A DNA stretch of 35,211 nt from an uncultured Bacteroidales bacterium (lineage in GTDB: Bacteria; Bacteroidota; Bacteroidia; Bacteroidales; Paludibacteraceae): positions 1-35,211 of the forward strand of contig ONUF01000025.1 in the NCBI GenBank assembly GCA_900321005.1. Reading direction: 5' to 3'. The position numbers and the translations under genes were made by a program. Positions within the stretch are counted from its first letter, which is position 1. Every line of letters starts with the position of its first letter. Below the pieces are notes generated by a model, which was not told the DNA's origin, ran no database searches, and worked only from the letters and a program-made list of their open reading frames with translations. Of the stretch, positions 10,401 to 19,649 are shown one piece after another.

Positions 10401-10630
10401 CGATCCTGATGACCGTCATCACGATGATTGCGGGTATGATCCCGTTGATTATCGAAGGCGGTGCAGGTGCGAACGGAAACCGCGCGTTGGCACTCGGTGT
10501 GGTAGGCGGTATGAGTATCGGTACACTCGCCCTGCTATTCGTCACGCCGGCCTTCTTCATCATCTTCCAGACCCTGGAGGAGAAATTCAACGGAAGTCCG
10601 GTTAAAGAAGGAAAGGAGGAAACAAAATGA
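7436..10630 (+). CDS. RND multidrug efflux pump, HAE-1 (AcrB-like) family
   Basis: 1064 residues, the normal length for the family. It is the inner-membrane, proton-driven pump of the tripartite system. Seen: an N-terminal helix with VEQYPNIAPPTVEVSTSYSGA, the usual HAE-1 opening; the GTVVDDAIVVVEAV block in TM4, whose paired Asp carry protons; the Lys-bearing LLAKTAILITEFA segment matching the TM10 lysine; two large porter and docking loops; and a C-terminal helix cluster. The start codon lies inside a heptamer repeat. The last four bases overlap the channel gene (ATGA). The gene is intact, but its channel partner is broken. Confidence 0.95.
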   Translation: MKENIFIKRSVMAISIALVIMLVGYISLNTLPVEQYPNIAPPTVEVSTSYSGADANTCMTSVIRPLEEQINGVQDMTYMTATASSTGDVTIMVYFRQGTDPDMATVNVQNRVSQAESLLPSDVLQTGVTVTKRQNSILQIAGLKSTDGKYDADFISNYIDINVKPRLLRITGVGNVSNLGNTYALRVWMKPDVMAQYGLEPDDISSAISAQSFVTSTGTLGQQSENTYQYPMEYKGTLKSIEEFENIVIRTQDNSNVLYLKDVATVEIGAKAYTMTSDMDGKPGVFYLVNQSPGANATQVNEQIDELYEQLKPTLPAGLEFVTLETSNDFLFAAIHNVVETLIIAIILVIIVVYFFLQNWKATLIPSISIIVSLLGTFAIVQVAGFSLNIITLFGLVLAIGTVVDDAIVVVEAVMAKLETGKMKGSPKDQATQATREALSEVSVAVISCTLVFMAVFIPVTFMSGTSGTFFTQFGVTLAGSVGLSCVSALVLCPALCAILMRPTDEKALAGKKWKGIDYYTKVAYEASYNAILGKYKGAVEKYLKRPALSFALLGGAIVLFVLFMKILPSGLVPQEDQGVIMCEVRMPEGSTLHENSEIMKQVEEKVKAIPELESYGLVSGYGLLSSNGSSYASLIIRLKNWDERKGNEHYIDNIIERFYYDCLSIKNAQVLPFQMPQIPGYGTSNSIDLQVQDKSDGDFSDFGNKTNALMFKLMEREEIASAMSTFSERYPKYKVHVDPVQCERAGTTAKSVLNTLGAYCSGSYVGNFNQFSKVYQLWISAAPEYRLDPTSLNNMYIKVANNKMAPLSQFVTLEEIVGSSSQNHFNLFQSISCSVTPATGYSEAQAQQAIAEVFKDNMPTYCSYEYGSMSREVAASAKDNTTLIIYLICVILIYLILGSLYNSWLTPFAVLLSVPFGLMGSFLFSYIGNKMGYPGMENNIYLQTGVIMLIGLLAKTAILITEFASERRKQGMTIFDAAMAACKERLRPILMTVITMIAGMIPLIIEGGAGANGNRALALGVVGGMSIGTLALLFVTPAFFIIFQTLEEKFNGSPVKEGKEETK

Positions 10631-11274
10631 GAAAGGTTTTAGCTATTATTTTGGCAGGCTTGGTACTGAGTTCCTGCGGCGTATATAGAAAGTATAAATC
10701 CCAGACGGAGGCGCCGGCGGACCTTTTCGGTAGCGGCGATTCGATTGCGCAGGTAGCGCTGGCTGATTCGTCCTCTATCGCTTCCCTCTCCTGGAAGGAG
10801 TTCTTCACCGACCCGCAGTTACAGCAATTGATCAACACGGCGCTGGAGAACAACACCGACCTTCAGTCGGCGCGTATCGCCGTAGAGCAAGCGCAGGCAA
10901 GTCTGAAGGCAGCGAAGTTAGCCTATCTGCCTTCGCTCAGTCTCAACCCGCAAGGCAATGTATCGACGAACATGTTCGGTGCCGCAGGCCGCGGTACGGG
11001 CTTGGGCTATTCGTACAGCATCCCCTTGCAACTCGACTGGAATATCGGTATATCGGGTTCGGTAACCGTCAACAAACGCAAGGCGAAAGCGGTACTGGCG
11101 CAAGCGCAGGCACAACGCGACGCGACGCAGGCGAACCTGATCTCCACCGTAGCGCAGTATTATTTCCAGCTGTTGCTGCTCGACAAAGAACTCAACATCC
11201 TCATCGAGACCGACAGTCTGTGGGAAGAGTCCTTGGAGACCGAGCGCGCGCTGTGGGAGAACGGTCAGGCCTAG
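10627..11274 (+). CDS. N-terminal fragment of a TolC/OprM-like efflux channel (gene broken)
   Basis: 215 codons from a good ATG that overlaps the pump stop. The product begins as an outer-membrane lipoprotein (LVLSSC lipobox, Cys17), followed by the typical LWKEFFTDPQLQQLINTAL-type start of the NodT/CusC family (here SWKEFFTDPQL) and the first helices. The frame ends at TAG 11272-11274, just after ALWENGQA, where intact relatives continue into a long periplasmic helix. The remainder resumes in another frame from about 11270. Some tens of residues are missing at the junction, so this is an out-of-frame internal deletion and not a simple one-base slip. The truncated product should not form a channel. 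Confidence 0.85.
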   Translation: MRKVLAIILAGLVLSSCGVYRKYKSQTEAPADLFGSGDSIAQVALADSSSIASLSWKEFFTDPQLQQLINTALENNTDLQSARIAVEQAQASLKAAKLAYLPSLSLNPQGNVSTNMFGAAGRGTGLGYSYSIPLQLDWNIGISGSVTVNKRKAKAVLAQAQAQRDATQANLISTVAQYYFQLLLLDKELNILIETDSLWEESLETERALWENGQA

Positions 11275-11920
11275 CAAACTGCTGCGCACCACGCCGCAAC
11301 ATATCGAGCGGGGCACATGGGGCGCGTATAAGTTACCGGAGCGCTTCGGTACGGGTGTGCCGGCGACGCTGCTGGAGAACCGCGCAGACATCAAGGCGGC
11401 CGATCAGTCGCTGGCTGAAGCGTTCTACAACACCGCGGCGGCCCGCGCGCAGTTCTATCCGTCCTTCTCGCTGCAAGGTATCTTAGGATGGACGAACAAC
11501 GGCGGTGTACTTGCCGACCCGGGAGCTATGTTGCTTCAAGCAGCCGCCTCGCTGATGCAGCCGATCTTTGCGCAAGGGAAATTGCAAGCGCAACTCAAGA
11601 TCGCCAAACTCAACCAAGAGGACAAACTCAACAGCTATGTGCAGACGGTGCTCAATGCCGGCAACCAAGTGAACGAAGCCTTGGCGGACTGTCAGGTGGC
11701 ACGGGACAAAGATGTGCTGTACAAGCGTCAGGTGCAAGTGCTGCATGAAGCATACTCCGGCACGCACGAGTTGATGAACAACGGTAAGGCCAGTTATATC
11801 GAGGTGCTGAAAGCACAGGAGTCGCTGCTCTCCGCCCAGCTGAGCGAAGCAGAGAACTTGTACGACGGTGCGGTCGGCCTCATCGGACTGTACATCGCCC
11901 TTGGCGGAGCAACAAAATAA
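11270..11920 (+). pseudogene. C-terminal fragment of the same TolC/OprM-like channel
   Basis: From 11270 the +1-shifted frame reads PSKLLRTTPQHIERG, then VPATLLENRADIKAADQSLAEA, the standard second repeat of OprM/NodT channels, through to ALGGATK and a stop. About 216 residues. The first ATG in this frame is at 11357, inside the domain, so it has no native start. Both halves together give about 431 residues, against roughly 450-490 for intact family members. The lost part corresponds to the end of one periplasmic helix and its return. Real mutation and assembly error cannot be told apart here. Confidence 0.85.
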
Positions 11921-11940
11921 ATTGCAGTACTTTCGGCCCT

Positions 11941-11952
11941 CCCGCAAGCGGG
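11941..11952 (+). terminator. Small GC-rich hairpin after the efflux operon
   Basis: CCCG-CAAG-CGGG, 20 nt after the channel stop, followed only by TTCTTAG. The stem is short and the U-tract poor, so it may be a 3'-end stabiliser and not a true terminator. Confidence 0.3.
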
Positions 11953-11992
11953 TTCTTAGCCACAAGGGCACGATTATTTCCCGCCGAAATTA

Positions 11993-12014
11993 CGTTCGCA
12001 CTATAGTGCAAACG
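11993..12014. promoter_or_regulatory. 22-bp near-perfect palindrome upstream of pnp
   Basis: CGTTCGCACTA (11993-12003) abuts TAGTGCAAACG (12004-12014). The arms are complementary at ten of eleven positions with no spacer. It lies 65 bp upstream of the pnp -33 element and has no U-tract. The shape suits a dimeric DNA-binding regulator; the role is inferred. Confidence 0.5.
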
Positions 12015-12078
12015 ACAAGCTTTTTAGCACATAAAAGCACGCTTAAGCAAGCTTAGACCACTTTTTTTGCTAAAAATC

Positions 12079-12109
12079 TTGCACATTTGGAAAATTTGTA
12101 GTACTTTTG
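12079..12109 (+). promoter_or_regulatory. pnp promoter
   Basis: TTG (12079-12081), 20 nt, TACTTTTG (12102-12109). The expected transcription start is near 12116, giving a leader of about 60 nt. Confidence 0.8.
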
Positions 12110-12140
12110 CACGACTTTTTGTGGGTCCTATAATTAACTC

Positions 12141-12157
12141 GGACGCAAACGGCGTCC
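12141..12157 (+). promoter_or_regulatory. Leader hairpin of pnp
   Basis: GGACGC (12141-12146) pairs with GCGTCC (12152-12157) around a 5-nt loop, 17 nt before the pnp ATG. In Escherichia coli, PNPase represses itself through a leader stem-loop. A similar role here is only suggested by position. Confidence 0.5.
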
Positions 12158-12174
12158 ATAAATGACAAAAAAAG

Positions 12175-14433
12175 ATGAATATTGTAAGAAAAGAGATTGC
12201 TCTGCCTGATGGTCGTACGATCACCTTGGAGACCGGTAAATTGGCGAAACAAGCCGACGGTGCGGTGATGGCCACCCTGGGTAACACGATGATTCTCGCT
12301 ACCGTATGTTCGGCCAAAGATGCCGTTCCCGGTACGGACTTCATGCCCTTGACGGTAGAGTACAAAGAGAAATTTGCTTCGGCAGGACGTTTTCCCGGTG
12401 GCTTCACCCGCCGCGAAGGCAAAGCGTCGGACTACGAGATCCTTATCGCGCGTCTGATTGACCGCGCTCTCCGTCCGCTGTTCCCGTCGAACTACCACGC
12501 TGAGACCTTCGTCAACGTGACGATGTACTCGGCAGACGGTATCGACATGCCGGAGTCTATCGCCGGTTTGGCAGCAGGTGCTGCCCTCGCATGCTCGGAC
12601 ATTCCTTTTGAGGGTCCGGTGAGCGAAGTACGCGTAGCCCGCGTAGACGGCAAAATGGTGATTAACCCGACCTTCGAGCAATGCGAGCACGCAGACCTCG
12701 AGTTGATGGTTGCCGCAACGTACGACAACATCATGATGGTCGAGGGTGAGATGAAAGAAGTGCCGGAGAGCGTGATGCTCGAGGCTATCAAAGCAGCACA
12801 CGAAGCTATCAAGCCGCAGTGCCTCGCTATCGATGAGATGATGAAGGCATACGGCAAAGAAGTAAAACGCGAGTACTGTCACGAGGTGAACGATGAGGAA
12901 TTGAAGAAAGCTGTTCACGACTACAGTTACGCTCGCGCTTATGCCCAAGCTACCTCGGCGGACACCGACAAGCATCACCGCGAGGACATGTTCAGCCAAA
13001 TTCGCGAGGACTTCAAAGCGGAGAAAGCAGATTATATGGCTGCCCGCGCAGAGGCTTTAGGAGTAGATATTGATGAGATCGCAGCGCTGGTGGACCGTTA
13101 CTACCACGACGTAGAGAAAGAGGCTATGCGCCGCGCCGTACTCGATGAGGGTAAGCGTCTCGACGGTCGTAAGACGACGGAGATTCGTCCTATCTGGTGC
13201 GAGGTAGGTTACCTGCCCGGCCCTCACGGAAGTTCTATCTTCACGCGCGGTGAGACTCAGTCGCTCAGTACCGTTACGCTCGGTACCAGCCGCGACGAGA
13301 AGATCGTAGATGAGGCGCTGATTCAAGGTACGGATAAGTTCCTGCTGCACTATAACTTCCCGCCATTCTCGACGGGTGAGGCCAAAGCACAGCGCGGTGT
13401 AGGCCGTCGTGAGATTGGTCACGGTAACCTCGCTTGCCGCGCGCTGAAGAATATGATTCCCGAAGACTTCCCTTACACCGTACGCGTCGTATCGGATATC
13501 CTCGAATCGAACGGATCGAGTTCTATGGCGACCGTTTGCGCAGGTACCCTCGCGCTGATGGATGCCGGCGTGCCGATGAAGAAACCCGTCAGCGGTATCG
13601 CGATGGGTTTGATTTCGGAGAACCAAGGTAAGAACTACGCTATTTTGAGTGATATTCTCGGCGACGAGGACCACCTGGGCGATATGGACTTCAAGACCAC
13701 CGGTACGGTGGACGGTCTGACCGCTTGCCAAATGGATATCAAGGTCGATGGTCTGAGTTACGAGATCCTCGAGAATGCCCTCGCGCAGGCGCATGAGGCG
13801 CGCATGTATATCCTTAATAAGATATTAGAGTGCATGCCTGCTCCGCGTCCGGATCTCAAGCCGCACGCTCCGCGTATCACTTCATTCTATATCCCGAAGG
13901 ATATGATCGGTGCTGTCATTGGCCCGGGCGGAAAGATCATCCAGGGCATCCAGGCTGAGACCGGCGCAGTCATCTCCATTGACGAAGATGAGCAAGGCGG
14001 TAAGGTAGAGGTTGCTTCCAACAACGGCGAGTCGATGGCTGCCGCTATTGCGAAGATCAAAGCTATCGTTGCTCTGCCGGAAGTAGGCGAGGTATATGAC
14101 TCCGTTGTGAAGTCGATCATGCCGTACGGATGCTTCGTTGAGTTCATGCCGGGTAAGGAAGGTCTGCTGCATATCAGCGAGATCGACTGGAAGCGCTATG
14201 AGACGATGGAAGAGACCGGTATCAAAGAAGGCGATCATATCACCATCAAGCTGCTGGAGGTAGATCCGAAGACCGGTAAGTTCCGTCTGAGTGCGAAAGC
14301 GCTGAAGGAGAAACCCGAAGGTTATACGGAGCCGGAGAAGCGTGAGCGCCCGCGTCGCGAAGACCGTGACGGTGCACGCCTCGAGAGAGGTCCGCGTCCC
14401 GAGCGTCGCGGTCCGAAACCCGAGAGACACTAA
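12175..14433 (+). CDS. pnp: Polyribonucleotide nucleotidyltransferase (PNPase)
   Basis: 752 residues. A trimeric 3'-to-5' phosphorolytic exoribonuclease of mRNA turnover. Domains in order: first RNase PH domain (about 1-150, with [20 protein letters not shown]), an alpha-helical linker, second RNase PH domain (about 320-550, with [18 protein letters not shown] and [12 protein letters not shown] holding acidic active-site residues), KH domain with the GXXG loop in IGPGGKIIQ, and S1 domain ([19 protein letters not shown]). A charged tail rich in R, E and P follows. The ATG at 12175 is the first in frame; an ATG at 12162 is out of frame. It is transcribed alone, between its own promoter and a bidirectional terminator. 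Confidence 0.98.
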   Translation: MNIVRKEIALPDGRTITLETGKLAKQADGAVMATLGNTMILATVCSAKDAVPGTDFMPLTVEYKEKFASAGRFPGGFTRREGKASDYEILIARLIDRALRPLFPSNYHAETFVNVTMYSADGIDMPESIAGLAAGAALACSDIPFEGPVSEVRVARVDGKMVINPTFEQCEHADLELMVAATYDNIMMVEGEMKEVPESVMLEAIKAAHEAIKPQCLAIDEMMKAYGKEVKREYCHEVNDEELKKAVHDYSYARAYAQATSADTDKHHREDMFSQIREDFKAEKADYMAARAEALGVDIDEIAALVDRYYHDVEKEAMRRAVLDEGKRLDGRKTTEIRPIWCEVGYLPGPHGSSIFTRGETQSLSTVTLGTSRDEKIVDEALIQGTDKFLLHYNFPPFSTGEAKAQRGVGRREIGHGNLACRALKNMIPEDFPYTVRVVSDILESNGSSSMATVCAGTLALMDAGVPMKKPVSGIAMGLISENQGKNYAILSDILGDEDHLGDMDFKTTGTVDGLTACQMDIKVDGLSYEILENALAQAHEARMYILNKILECMPAPRPDLKPHAPRITSFYIPKDMIGAVIGPGGKIIQGIQAETGAVISIDEDEQGGKVEVASNNGESMAAAIAKIKAIVALPEVGEVYDSVVKSIMPYGCFVEFMPGKEGLLHISEIDWKRYETMEETGIKEGDHITIKLLEVDPKTGKFRLSAKALKEKPEGYTEPEKRERPRREDRDGARLERGPRPERRGPKPERH

Positions 14434-14438
14434 TGAAT

Positions 14439-14470
14439 AAAAAAGCAACGCTTGCAGGCGTTGCTTTTTT
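14439..14470. terminator. Bidirectional terminator between pnp and tamB
   Basis: GCAACGC (14445-14451) pairs with GCGTTGC (14458-14464). Six A precede and six T follow, so the hairpin terminates in both directions. The minus-strand A-tract contains the tamB stop codon (14471-14469). Confidence 0.95.
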
Positions 14471-17400
14471 ATTGGATGCTGTCTGCGTGCTGGACACTAT
14501 CAACCGCGTGCTCGATCTTCTGCTCGATGAGTTCTTTGTCCTTGCGTTTGGTGCCCGGTCCGTTGAAGTCCTTCTTCCACATGAAACCGATACCCTGGAT
14601 GGTAGAAGCCTGACGAAGCGAGTACTTATCCACCGTATGCGTGTAGCCTTTCAAACGCCACTGGCCGTCTTCGGTCAGCAGAACCTCCACATCGAGGTCG
14701 CCGAAGAAAGGTTGGTTGGAGACATCGTTATAGCGGTATCCCACATTGCCGTTGATGACCAGACGGTCCACCGGGCGGATCTGGAACTGCGCCTCGTACT
14801 CGCTACTCTCATTTGCCCCCTCGCCGTCGGAACGGATAGCGACGCCCAAGGTAACGGCATCCGTCAGTTTGGACAGCCAGGAGTTGATCTGGCTGGTGAT
14901 GGTGGACGAGAGCAAGGAATAGGTGGAGTTGAGCGTCGTCGTGGACTGACTCATCGTCATATAATCCGGTGTGAAGAAGCGGCCGAAGACGAGCAGGTAG
15001 ATTACCTGACGCATCAGCATCTCATCCGTATTGATGATCTGTTTGACTTGCGCCTGGATGGACTGGTCGCTCTGCGGGAACTCCAGCGAGAAAGAGAGGA
15101 TCGGGTTGGAGAGTTGGCCCGTCAGGTGCAGACAAGTCAGCACCGGTATGTTCGACCGCGAGGTAGCGAGTTGGTCGGCATCGTCGCCGAACAAGTCCCT
15201 AAGGTTCGCCGTCACGCGGTACTTCGCCGTCACGTCTAACTGCGGATTCGAGGGATCTCCGGAGAAGACGATGGTCGAGCCTTCGCCCACCACAAACTCC
15301 TTACGGATCACATTCGCGATGGTATAGGACAGTGTACCTTGCTCGATATCGTAGGTACCGAGCAGACGTACGTCGCCCGTCTCGGTATCATACGCGAGTT
15401 GGAGCGCTCCGCTTCCGCGGGCTAAGATACGGTCACCGTTGCGCTCACCTAGCACGAGTTGGAACTGTAACTGCGGATTCACCTCGAGGTTCAGTTTAAT
15501 CAGGCACCGTCCGGCGCGTTTGATCTTCTCTTCGGTCTCCGTTTTTGCACTGTCGGGTACATTATCGATATTATCCAGGTCGTTCTCCTCTTCCTTCACT
15601 TCTTCGCGCTTCAGCAACCCGCGCGCTTCCAGCGAGTCTCTGGAGGTAACAAAATTGATAAAGTTCGACTCGTACGCGGAAGACACATTATCAACCGAGA
15701 GACGGAACCGACTGTTCTTTGTCGTCACGGCATCGGCAGCTACCAGCAGGTCATCCTCCGAACCCGTCACATCGACATGACCGTTCGCATAGACATGCCC
15801 CTGCAGCATCTCACCTTTCTTCTCCGAATCGAAGACGAGCGCCTCATGGGCATCTACATGCAGGTCAAGATTAAAGTTCATGAACTGGTCATGATGGATG
15901 GCGCCATAGACCTCCACGGGGTTGCCCTCCGCATCCTGTAGATGCACATGCGGGAAGGCTATCGAGGTGGTATCCATGATGATCGTGTCGTGAGGTATGG
16001 TATAGCGCGCGCCGGTCCACGGAAGCGTGAGAGACGCGTCCTGCGCCGCAGCACGGAGCAGCACATAGGTCAATCCCTTGCGACCGCCAACGATCACCTT
16101 ACCGGTCGCACTACCGTCCAAGTCTTGTAGTACACTCGATGTCCAGTGGTTGATAAACGCCAATGGTACTGAGTTCGCATCCATATCCAACTCCCATCGG
16201 CCGGACCCGTCAAAGAGCGCCTTACCGTCCAAGTTGACCACCTTATGCGTCGGGCGATAGACATCGGCATGGAAAGCCAGTGAGTCATAGATATTCAGCG
16301 CCACGTCGGCTTCGCCGAAATAGCAATTATTCAGGCCCATCGAGTCGATATGTATCTGCGTATCGATATTGGGACGTGCGAAGACCGAAGCTATCTGCGC
16401 TTTTCCGGTCAGCAGGCCATTGAACATGATCGTTTGAACCGGCAGGATGAACGACACGACATACGAAGCATCCACGCGTTGCAGGTCGACCGAGAGAGTA
16501 TCCTTGGCGCGACGGGATGCCGTTCCATGCGCCATGAGATGCTGACCGCCTCCCTCGAAGAGGAAATGCTCCACTTGCAAACTCGTATCTGCCGCTGCGT
16601 AGGTCAACCTACTCTCGCCAATCGTGTAGAGGCTGTCGCGCAGCAAGAGCGTACTCGGCATGAAATGCACGTCAATGAGCGGTTTTTGGTTATAACGCGA
16701 GAAATGCGTAACGGCCTTTATATCCCCTCCATACTCTCCGGAGCGCTGGGCGGCCACTAAAGCACGCTGACGCTCATGGATCGTGAGGTCGGGCGACAAG
16801 GCACGCTGCAGCTGACGCGGCGAGAGCTCACGCCATCCTTCCGGTAGCAGTGCATTCATCTGCGCTTCATTACGCAGCGTGAGGTGCGTCACCACCGTAT
16901 CGCGGAAAGCCAGCGTAGAGAGGACAGTATGCATCTGCATCGCCTCCGCGGAGACGGAGAGTCCCAAGGACTCCTTGAGCGTCTTGAGGTCCATCGTCAA
17001 GTCATGCACCGGCGTACTGCCGGCACGAATACCCGGCGCCGTAAAGCGCATGTTGAAGGAAGGTTCCTCGTCCGGACGGATATCGGCCTCCGCATGGATA
17101 GCCGGATGGTCGCTGAGCGTGACGGGGGCGTCGTACAGACGCTGGATATCGCGCAGACGCTGACCGTCGAGATTGAAGGTAAACGATACCGGTTGCCAAG
17201 TGGACGCAGGTGCCTCTACGGCCGCCGGCAGATAGTAATGCATCATCGCTTGCGCGGCAGGCAGTATGTCGGCATAACGGAACGAACCTTCCACGATCGC
17301 ATTCAGGTAATCCGAACGCAGCGTGAGGGATTTGGGACGCGTACTCGAACCCGACGGGGCATCGGCCGAAACCAGCAAGGTCATCTGACGCATCAGCAGC

Positions 17401-19085
17401 GAGTCACGCCGCGTAGCGAGGAAGAAAGAATCAAGCACCATATATCCGGACATGCGGTCCAAGTCCACACCATCGAGGTCCGCCGCCATGGCAAACGAGG
17501 TACGGAGGGATCCGAACTGCGCGTTGCGGCAACGCAGGTTGAAGTTAATCTCCGGATTGACATCCTGCATATCCACCACGCCGTCGAAAGACGCCGTCAG
17601 GCGCGGATCATTGATGCTGGATGTACCCTGATAACGCTTCGGGTCGTAACGACCGTTGAGATGGATATCGTTGTAGGTGTAGTCGTCATATGTCAGGTCG
17701 CGGATATACGCGTTGATATCACCGCGCACCACGCCCTCGTCAATACGCCCTACCGAACTCACATCTAGCGTAAGGGACTTCAGCGGTTCATGCCCTATCA
17801 TATGCCCCAACCGGAACTTACGGCCGACCACCCGGGCATCGTACTCCATGTGTTGGAAGAGAGAGTCGGAACGGAAAGCACCGTCCGTCGATATCGAGCC
17901 TAAGGCCGTGCTGAAAGCTCCGTGAAGCGTCAGATCATGCAACCTACCCTCTGCCAAGCCGCGATACCGGATAGTACCCAACCGATGGACGGCTTGCGGC
18001 ATTTGAATCGGACGGTTATACAGGCGCGAAAGGAAGTCCTGTATCTGCGCCGCATTCGTTCGTGCCTCCTTCAGGTTGGCCCGGACATAGGGGTTCGTGA
18101 TGTCCGGCAAACCCACCGCACCGATATCACCGCTAAGAATCAACTCGTTGTTATACAGCATCTCTATATCGCGGATGGCTACGGAGTCGAGTGTGCCGCC
18201 CAGATGTCCGTGCAGGCTGATCGGTCGGTCGAAATGCGCAAAGCGCGGCAGGAAAAGCGCCAAGTCTGCCAATACCATCTCCGCTTCGTGAAAATCCAGC
18301 ACAAAAGAGATGTCATGCGCCGAACGGGAGAGATACAAGGTATCGCCTTCCGGAAAACGCACTTCTACGCCGCTCAAGTCGATGGCCGAACGGGGCAAGC
18401 GCGCCGAGAGCGTCGGAAAAGCCAAGATGGTATCATTGAAGATCATGTGGGCCTTCAGGTCCGTCACCTCAAAAGTCTGATTCCGGACAGCTGCGTGCTG
18501 ACGACTTACGGTCGCTGCCAACTCCGAGATCTGCGCATCCAACGCTTCTTCCGAGAAATGATGCAGGTCCATGCGCGCGTACGGAAGCACCACGCGGTAG
18601 TCGTCGTACTCCAAGCGGATGTTATCCAAGCGGATATCACGAACGGACACCAAGCTGCGGAAAGGCGCCGGCTCTTGTGCCGTCGTATCACCGCGAAAAG
18701 CCTCTATAAGGAAAGTATAGTTGTACGTGCTATCTGGCAGCCGATAGGCTTTGGCTACTACGTCCGAGAGACGCACATGCGAGAATGATATCTCATTGCG
18801 CCTCAGGCCGAGCGGACGGAAATGCGCATAGGCTTCGCCGATAAAAGCGAGGGTATCGCGTTGTTGGTCTTCTATCAGCACATCGTGTATCTTCAGTCGC
18901 GCCGGAAAATGATACTCCACCGCCCCCACTTGCGCCTTCGTACCCAGCGCGCGCGACAGTTCGGCCGTCACCAGACGCACCGCCGCTGTCTCCACGTTAT
19001 CGGACATCAGCACAGCGACCAGCATGCCGCCTACGAGCAGCAGACTGACAGTCAGCACAGCCAATATGTAGAGAACTCGCTTCAT
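14469..19085 (-). CDS. tamB: TamB-like translocation and assembly module protein
   Basis: 1538 residues. One N-terminal membrane anchor (about 4-27) is followed by a very long periplasmic region of repeated beta strands, with the conserved C-terminal TamB domain (former DUF490) over roughly the last 450 residues. Seen: NPQLDVTAKYRVTANLRDLFGD, LHLTGQLSNPILSFSLEFPQ and VIYLLVFGRFFTPD, typical of that domain. TamB-type proteins span the periplasm and are now thought to move phospholipids to the outer membrane or aid barrel assembly. Its ATG overlaps the maf stop by four bases, so it is the last gene of the parC operon. No TamA partner lies nearby; the POTRA-less barrel at 4748 is not one. Confidence 0.92.
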   Translation of the reverse strand: MKRVLYILAVLTVSLLLVGGMLVAVLMSDNVETAAVRLVTAELSRALGTKAQVGAVEYHFPARLKIHDVLIEDQQRDTLAFIGEAYAHFRPLGLRRNEISFSHVRLSDVVAKAYRLPDSTYNYTFLIEAFRGDTTAQEPAPFRSLVSVRDIRLDNIRLEYDDYRVVLPYARMDLHHFSEEALDAQISELAATVSRQHAAVRNQTFEVTDLKAHMIFNDTILAFPTLSARLPRSAIDLSGVEVRFPEGDTLYLSRSAHDISFVLDFHEAEMVLADLALFLPRFAHFDRPISLHGHLGGTLDSVAIRDIEMLYNNELILSGDIGAVGLPDITNPYVRANLKEARTNAAQIQDFLSRLYNRPIQMPQAVHRLGTIRYRGLAEGRLHDLTLHGAFSTALGSISTDGAFRSDSLFQHMEYDARVVGRKFRLGHMIGHEPLKSLTLDVSSVGRIDEGVVRGDINAYIRDLTYDDYTYNDIHLNGRYDPKRYQGTSSINDPRLTASFDGVVDMQDVNPEINFNLRCRNAQFGSLRTSFAMAADLDGVDLDRMSGYMVLDSFFLATRRDSLLMRQMTLLVSADAPSGSSTRPKSLTLRSDYLNAIVEGSFRYADILPAAQAMMHYYLPAAVEAPASTWQPVSFTFNLDGQRLRDIQRLYDAPVTLSDHPAIHAEADIRPDEEPSFNMRFTAPGIRAGSTPVHDLTMDLKTLKESLGLSVSAEAMQMHTVLSTLAFRDTVVTHLTLRNEAQMNALLPEGWRELSPRQLQRALSPDLTIHERQRALVAAQRSGEYGGDIKAVTHFSRYNQKPLIDVHFMPSTLLLRDSLYTIGESRLTYAAADTSLQVEHFLFEGGGQHLMAHGTASRRAKDTLSVDLQRVDASYVVSFILPVQTIMFNGLLTGKAQIASVFARPNIDTQIHIDSMGLNNCYFGEADVALNIYDSLAFHADVYRPTHKVVNLDGKALFDGSGRWELDMDANSVPLAFINHWTSSVLQDLDGSATGKVIVGGRKGLTYVLLRAAAQDASLTLPWTGARYTIPHDTIIMDTTSIAFPHVHLQDAEGNPVEVYGAIHHDQFMNFNLDLHVDAHEALVFDSEKKGEMLQGHVYANGHVDVTGSEDDLLVAADAVTTKNSRFRLSVDNVSSAYESNFINFVTSRDSLEARGLLKREEVKEEENDLDNIDNVPDSAKTETEEKIKRAGRCLIKLNLEVNPQLQFQLVLGERNGDRILARGSGALQLAYDTETGDVRLLGTYDIEQGTLSYTIANVIRKEFVVGEGSTIVFSGDPSNPQLDVTAKYRVTANLRDLFGDDADQLATSRSNIPVLTCLHLTGQLSNPILSFSLEFPQSDQSIQAQVKQIINTDEMLMRQVIYLLVFGRFFTPDYMTMSQSTTTLNSTYSLLSSTITSQINSWLSKLTDAVTLGVAIRSDGEGANESSEYEAQFQIRPVDRLVINGNVGYRYNDVSNQPFFGDLDVEVLLTEDGQWRLKGYTHTVDKYSLRQASTIQGIGFMWKKDFNGPGTKRKDKELIEQKIEHAVDSVQHADSIQ

Positions 19086-19648
19086 CGGATGCGACGCATG
19101 ATAGCAGGATAAACAAGGTGGGTCGGGAAGCCCATGACATTAAAATACGAACCTTTCATCCCGGTGCAGGCCACATAGCCTATCCACTCCTGAACGCCGT
19201 ACGAACCGGCCTTGTCGAGCGGTTTGTATTTGGCTACGTAATGCCGTATCTCTTCGTCGGTGAGTGTTGCAAAGGTCACATCCGTACGGTCCACGAGGGT
19301 CTCGAGTTCGCAGCCCTGCTGGGCGAGTGTGACAGCCGTATAGACCTGGTGCGTACGCCCGGAGAGCCGATGCAGCATCGCGACCGCTTCTTCCTCGTCA
19401 TGCGGTTTGCCGAGCATCTGCCCGTCAAGCCAGACGATGGTGTCGGCGGTGATCAGTAGTTGGTTCGGTTGCAGTTTCGACAGGTAGGCCTGCGCTTTCG
19501 CGCGAGAGATGAATCGCGGGATATCGCCTTCTCGGAGGTCAGACGGATACGATTCATCGGCATCGATGGTGATAGCGATGAAGGGTATATCCAGACCAGC
19601 CATCAATTCGCGGCGTCTGGGAGATTGACTACCGAGAATGACGTCCAT
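19082..19648 (-). CDS. maf: Maf-family nucleoside triphosphate pyrophosphatase
   Basis: 188 residues, normal length. Cytoplasmic house-cleaning enzyme that hydrolyses dTTP, UTP or modified nucleotides to the monophosphate. Seen: the N-terminal GSQSPRRRELM block, the ITADTIVWLDGQMLGKP block with the catalytic Asp, and the C-terminal DKAGSYGVQ block. The start is one nucleotide after the parC stop, and the stop overlaps the tamB start. Which subfamily (YhdE-like or YceF-like) is uncertain; ADTIV with DKAGSYGVQ favours the dTTP/UTP type. Confidence 0.95.
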   Translation of the reverse strand: MDVILGSQSPRRRELMAGLDIPFIAITIDADESYPSDLREGDIPRFISRAKAQAYLSKLQPNQLLITADTIVWLDGQMLGKPHDEEEAVAMLHRLSGRTHQVYTAVTLAQQGCELETLVDRTDVTFATLTDEEIRHYVAKYKPLDKAGSYGVQEWIGYVACTGMKGSYFNVMGFPTHLVYPAIMRRIR

Positions 19649-19649
19649 A

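Noticed and set aside
16884-18788. Two long plus-strand frames (294 and 288 codons) opposite tamB
   Set aside because: Shadows of tamB; products are dominated by R, H and Q with no domain pattern, and tamB itself is clearly coding.
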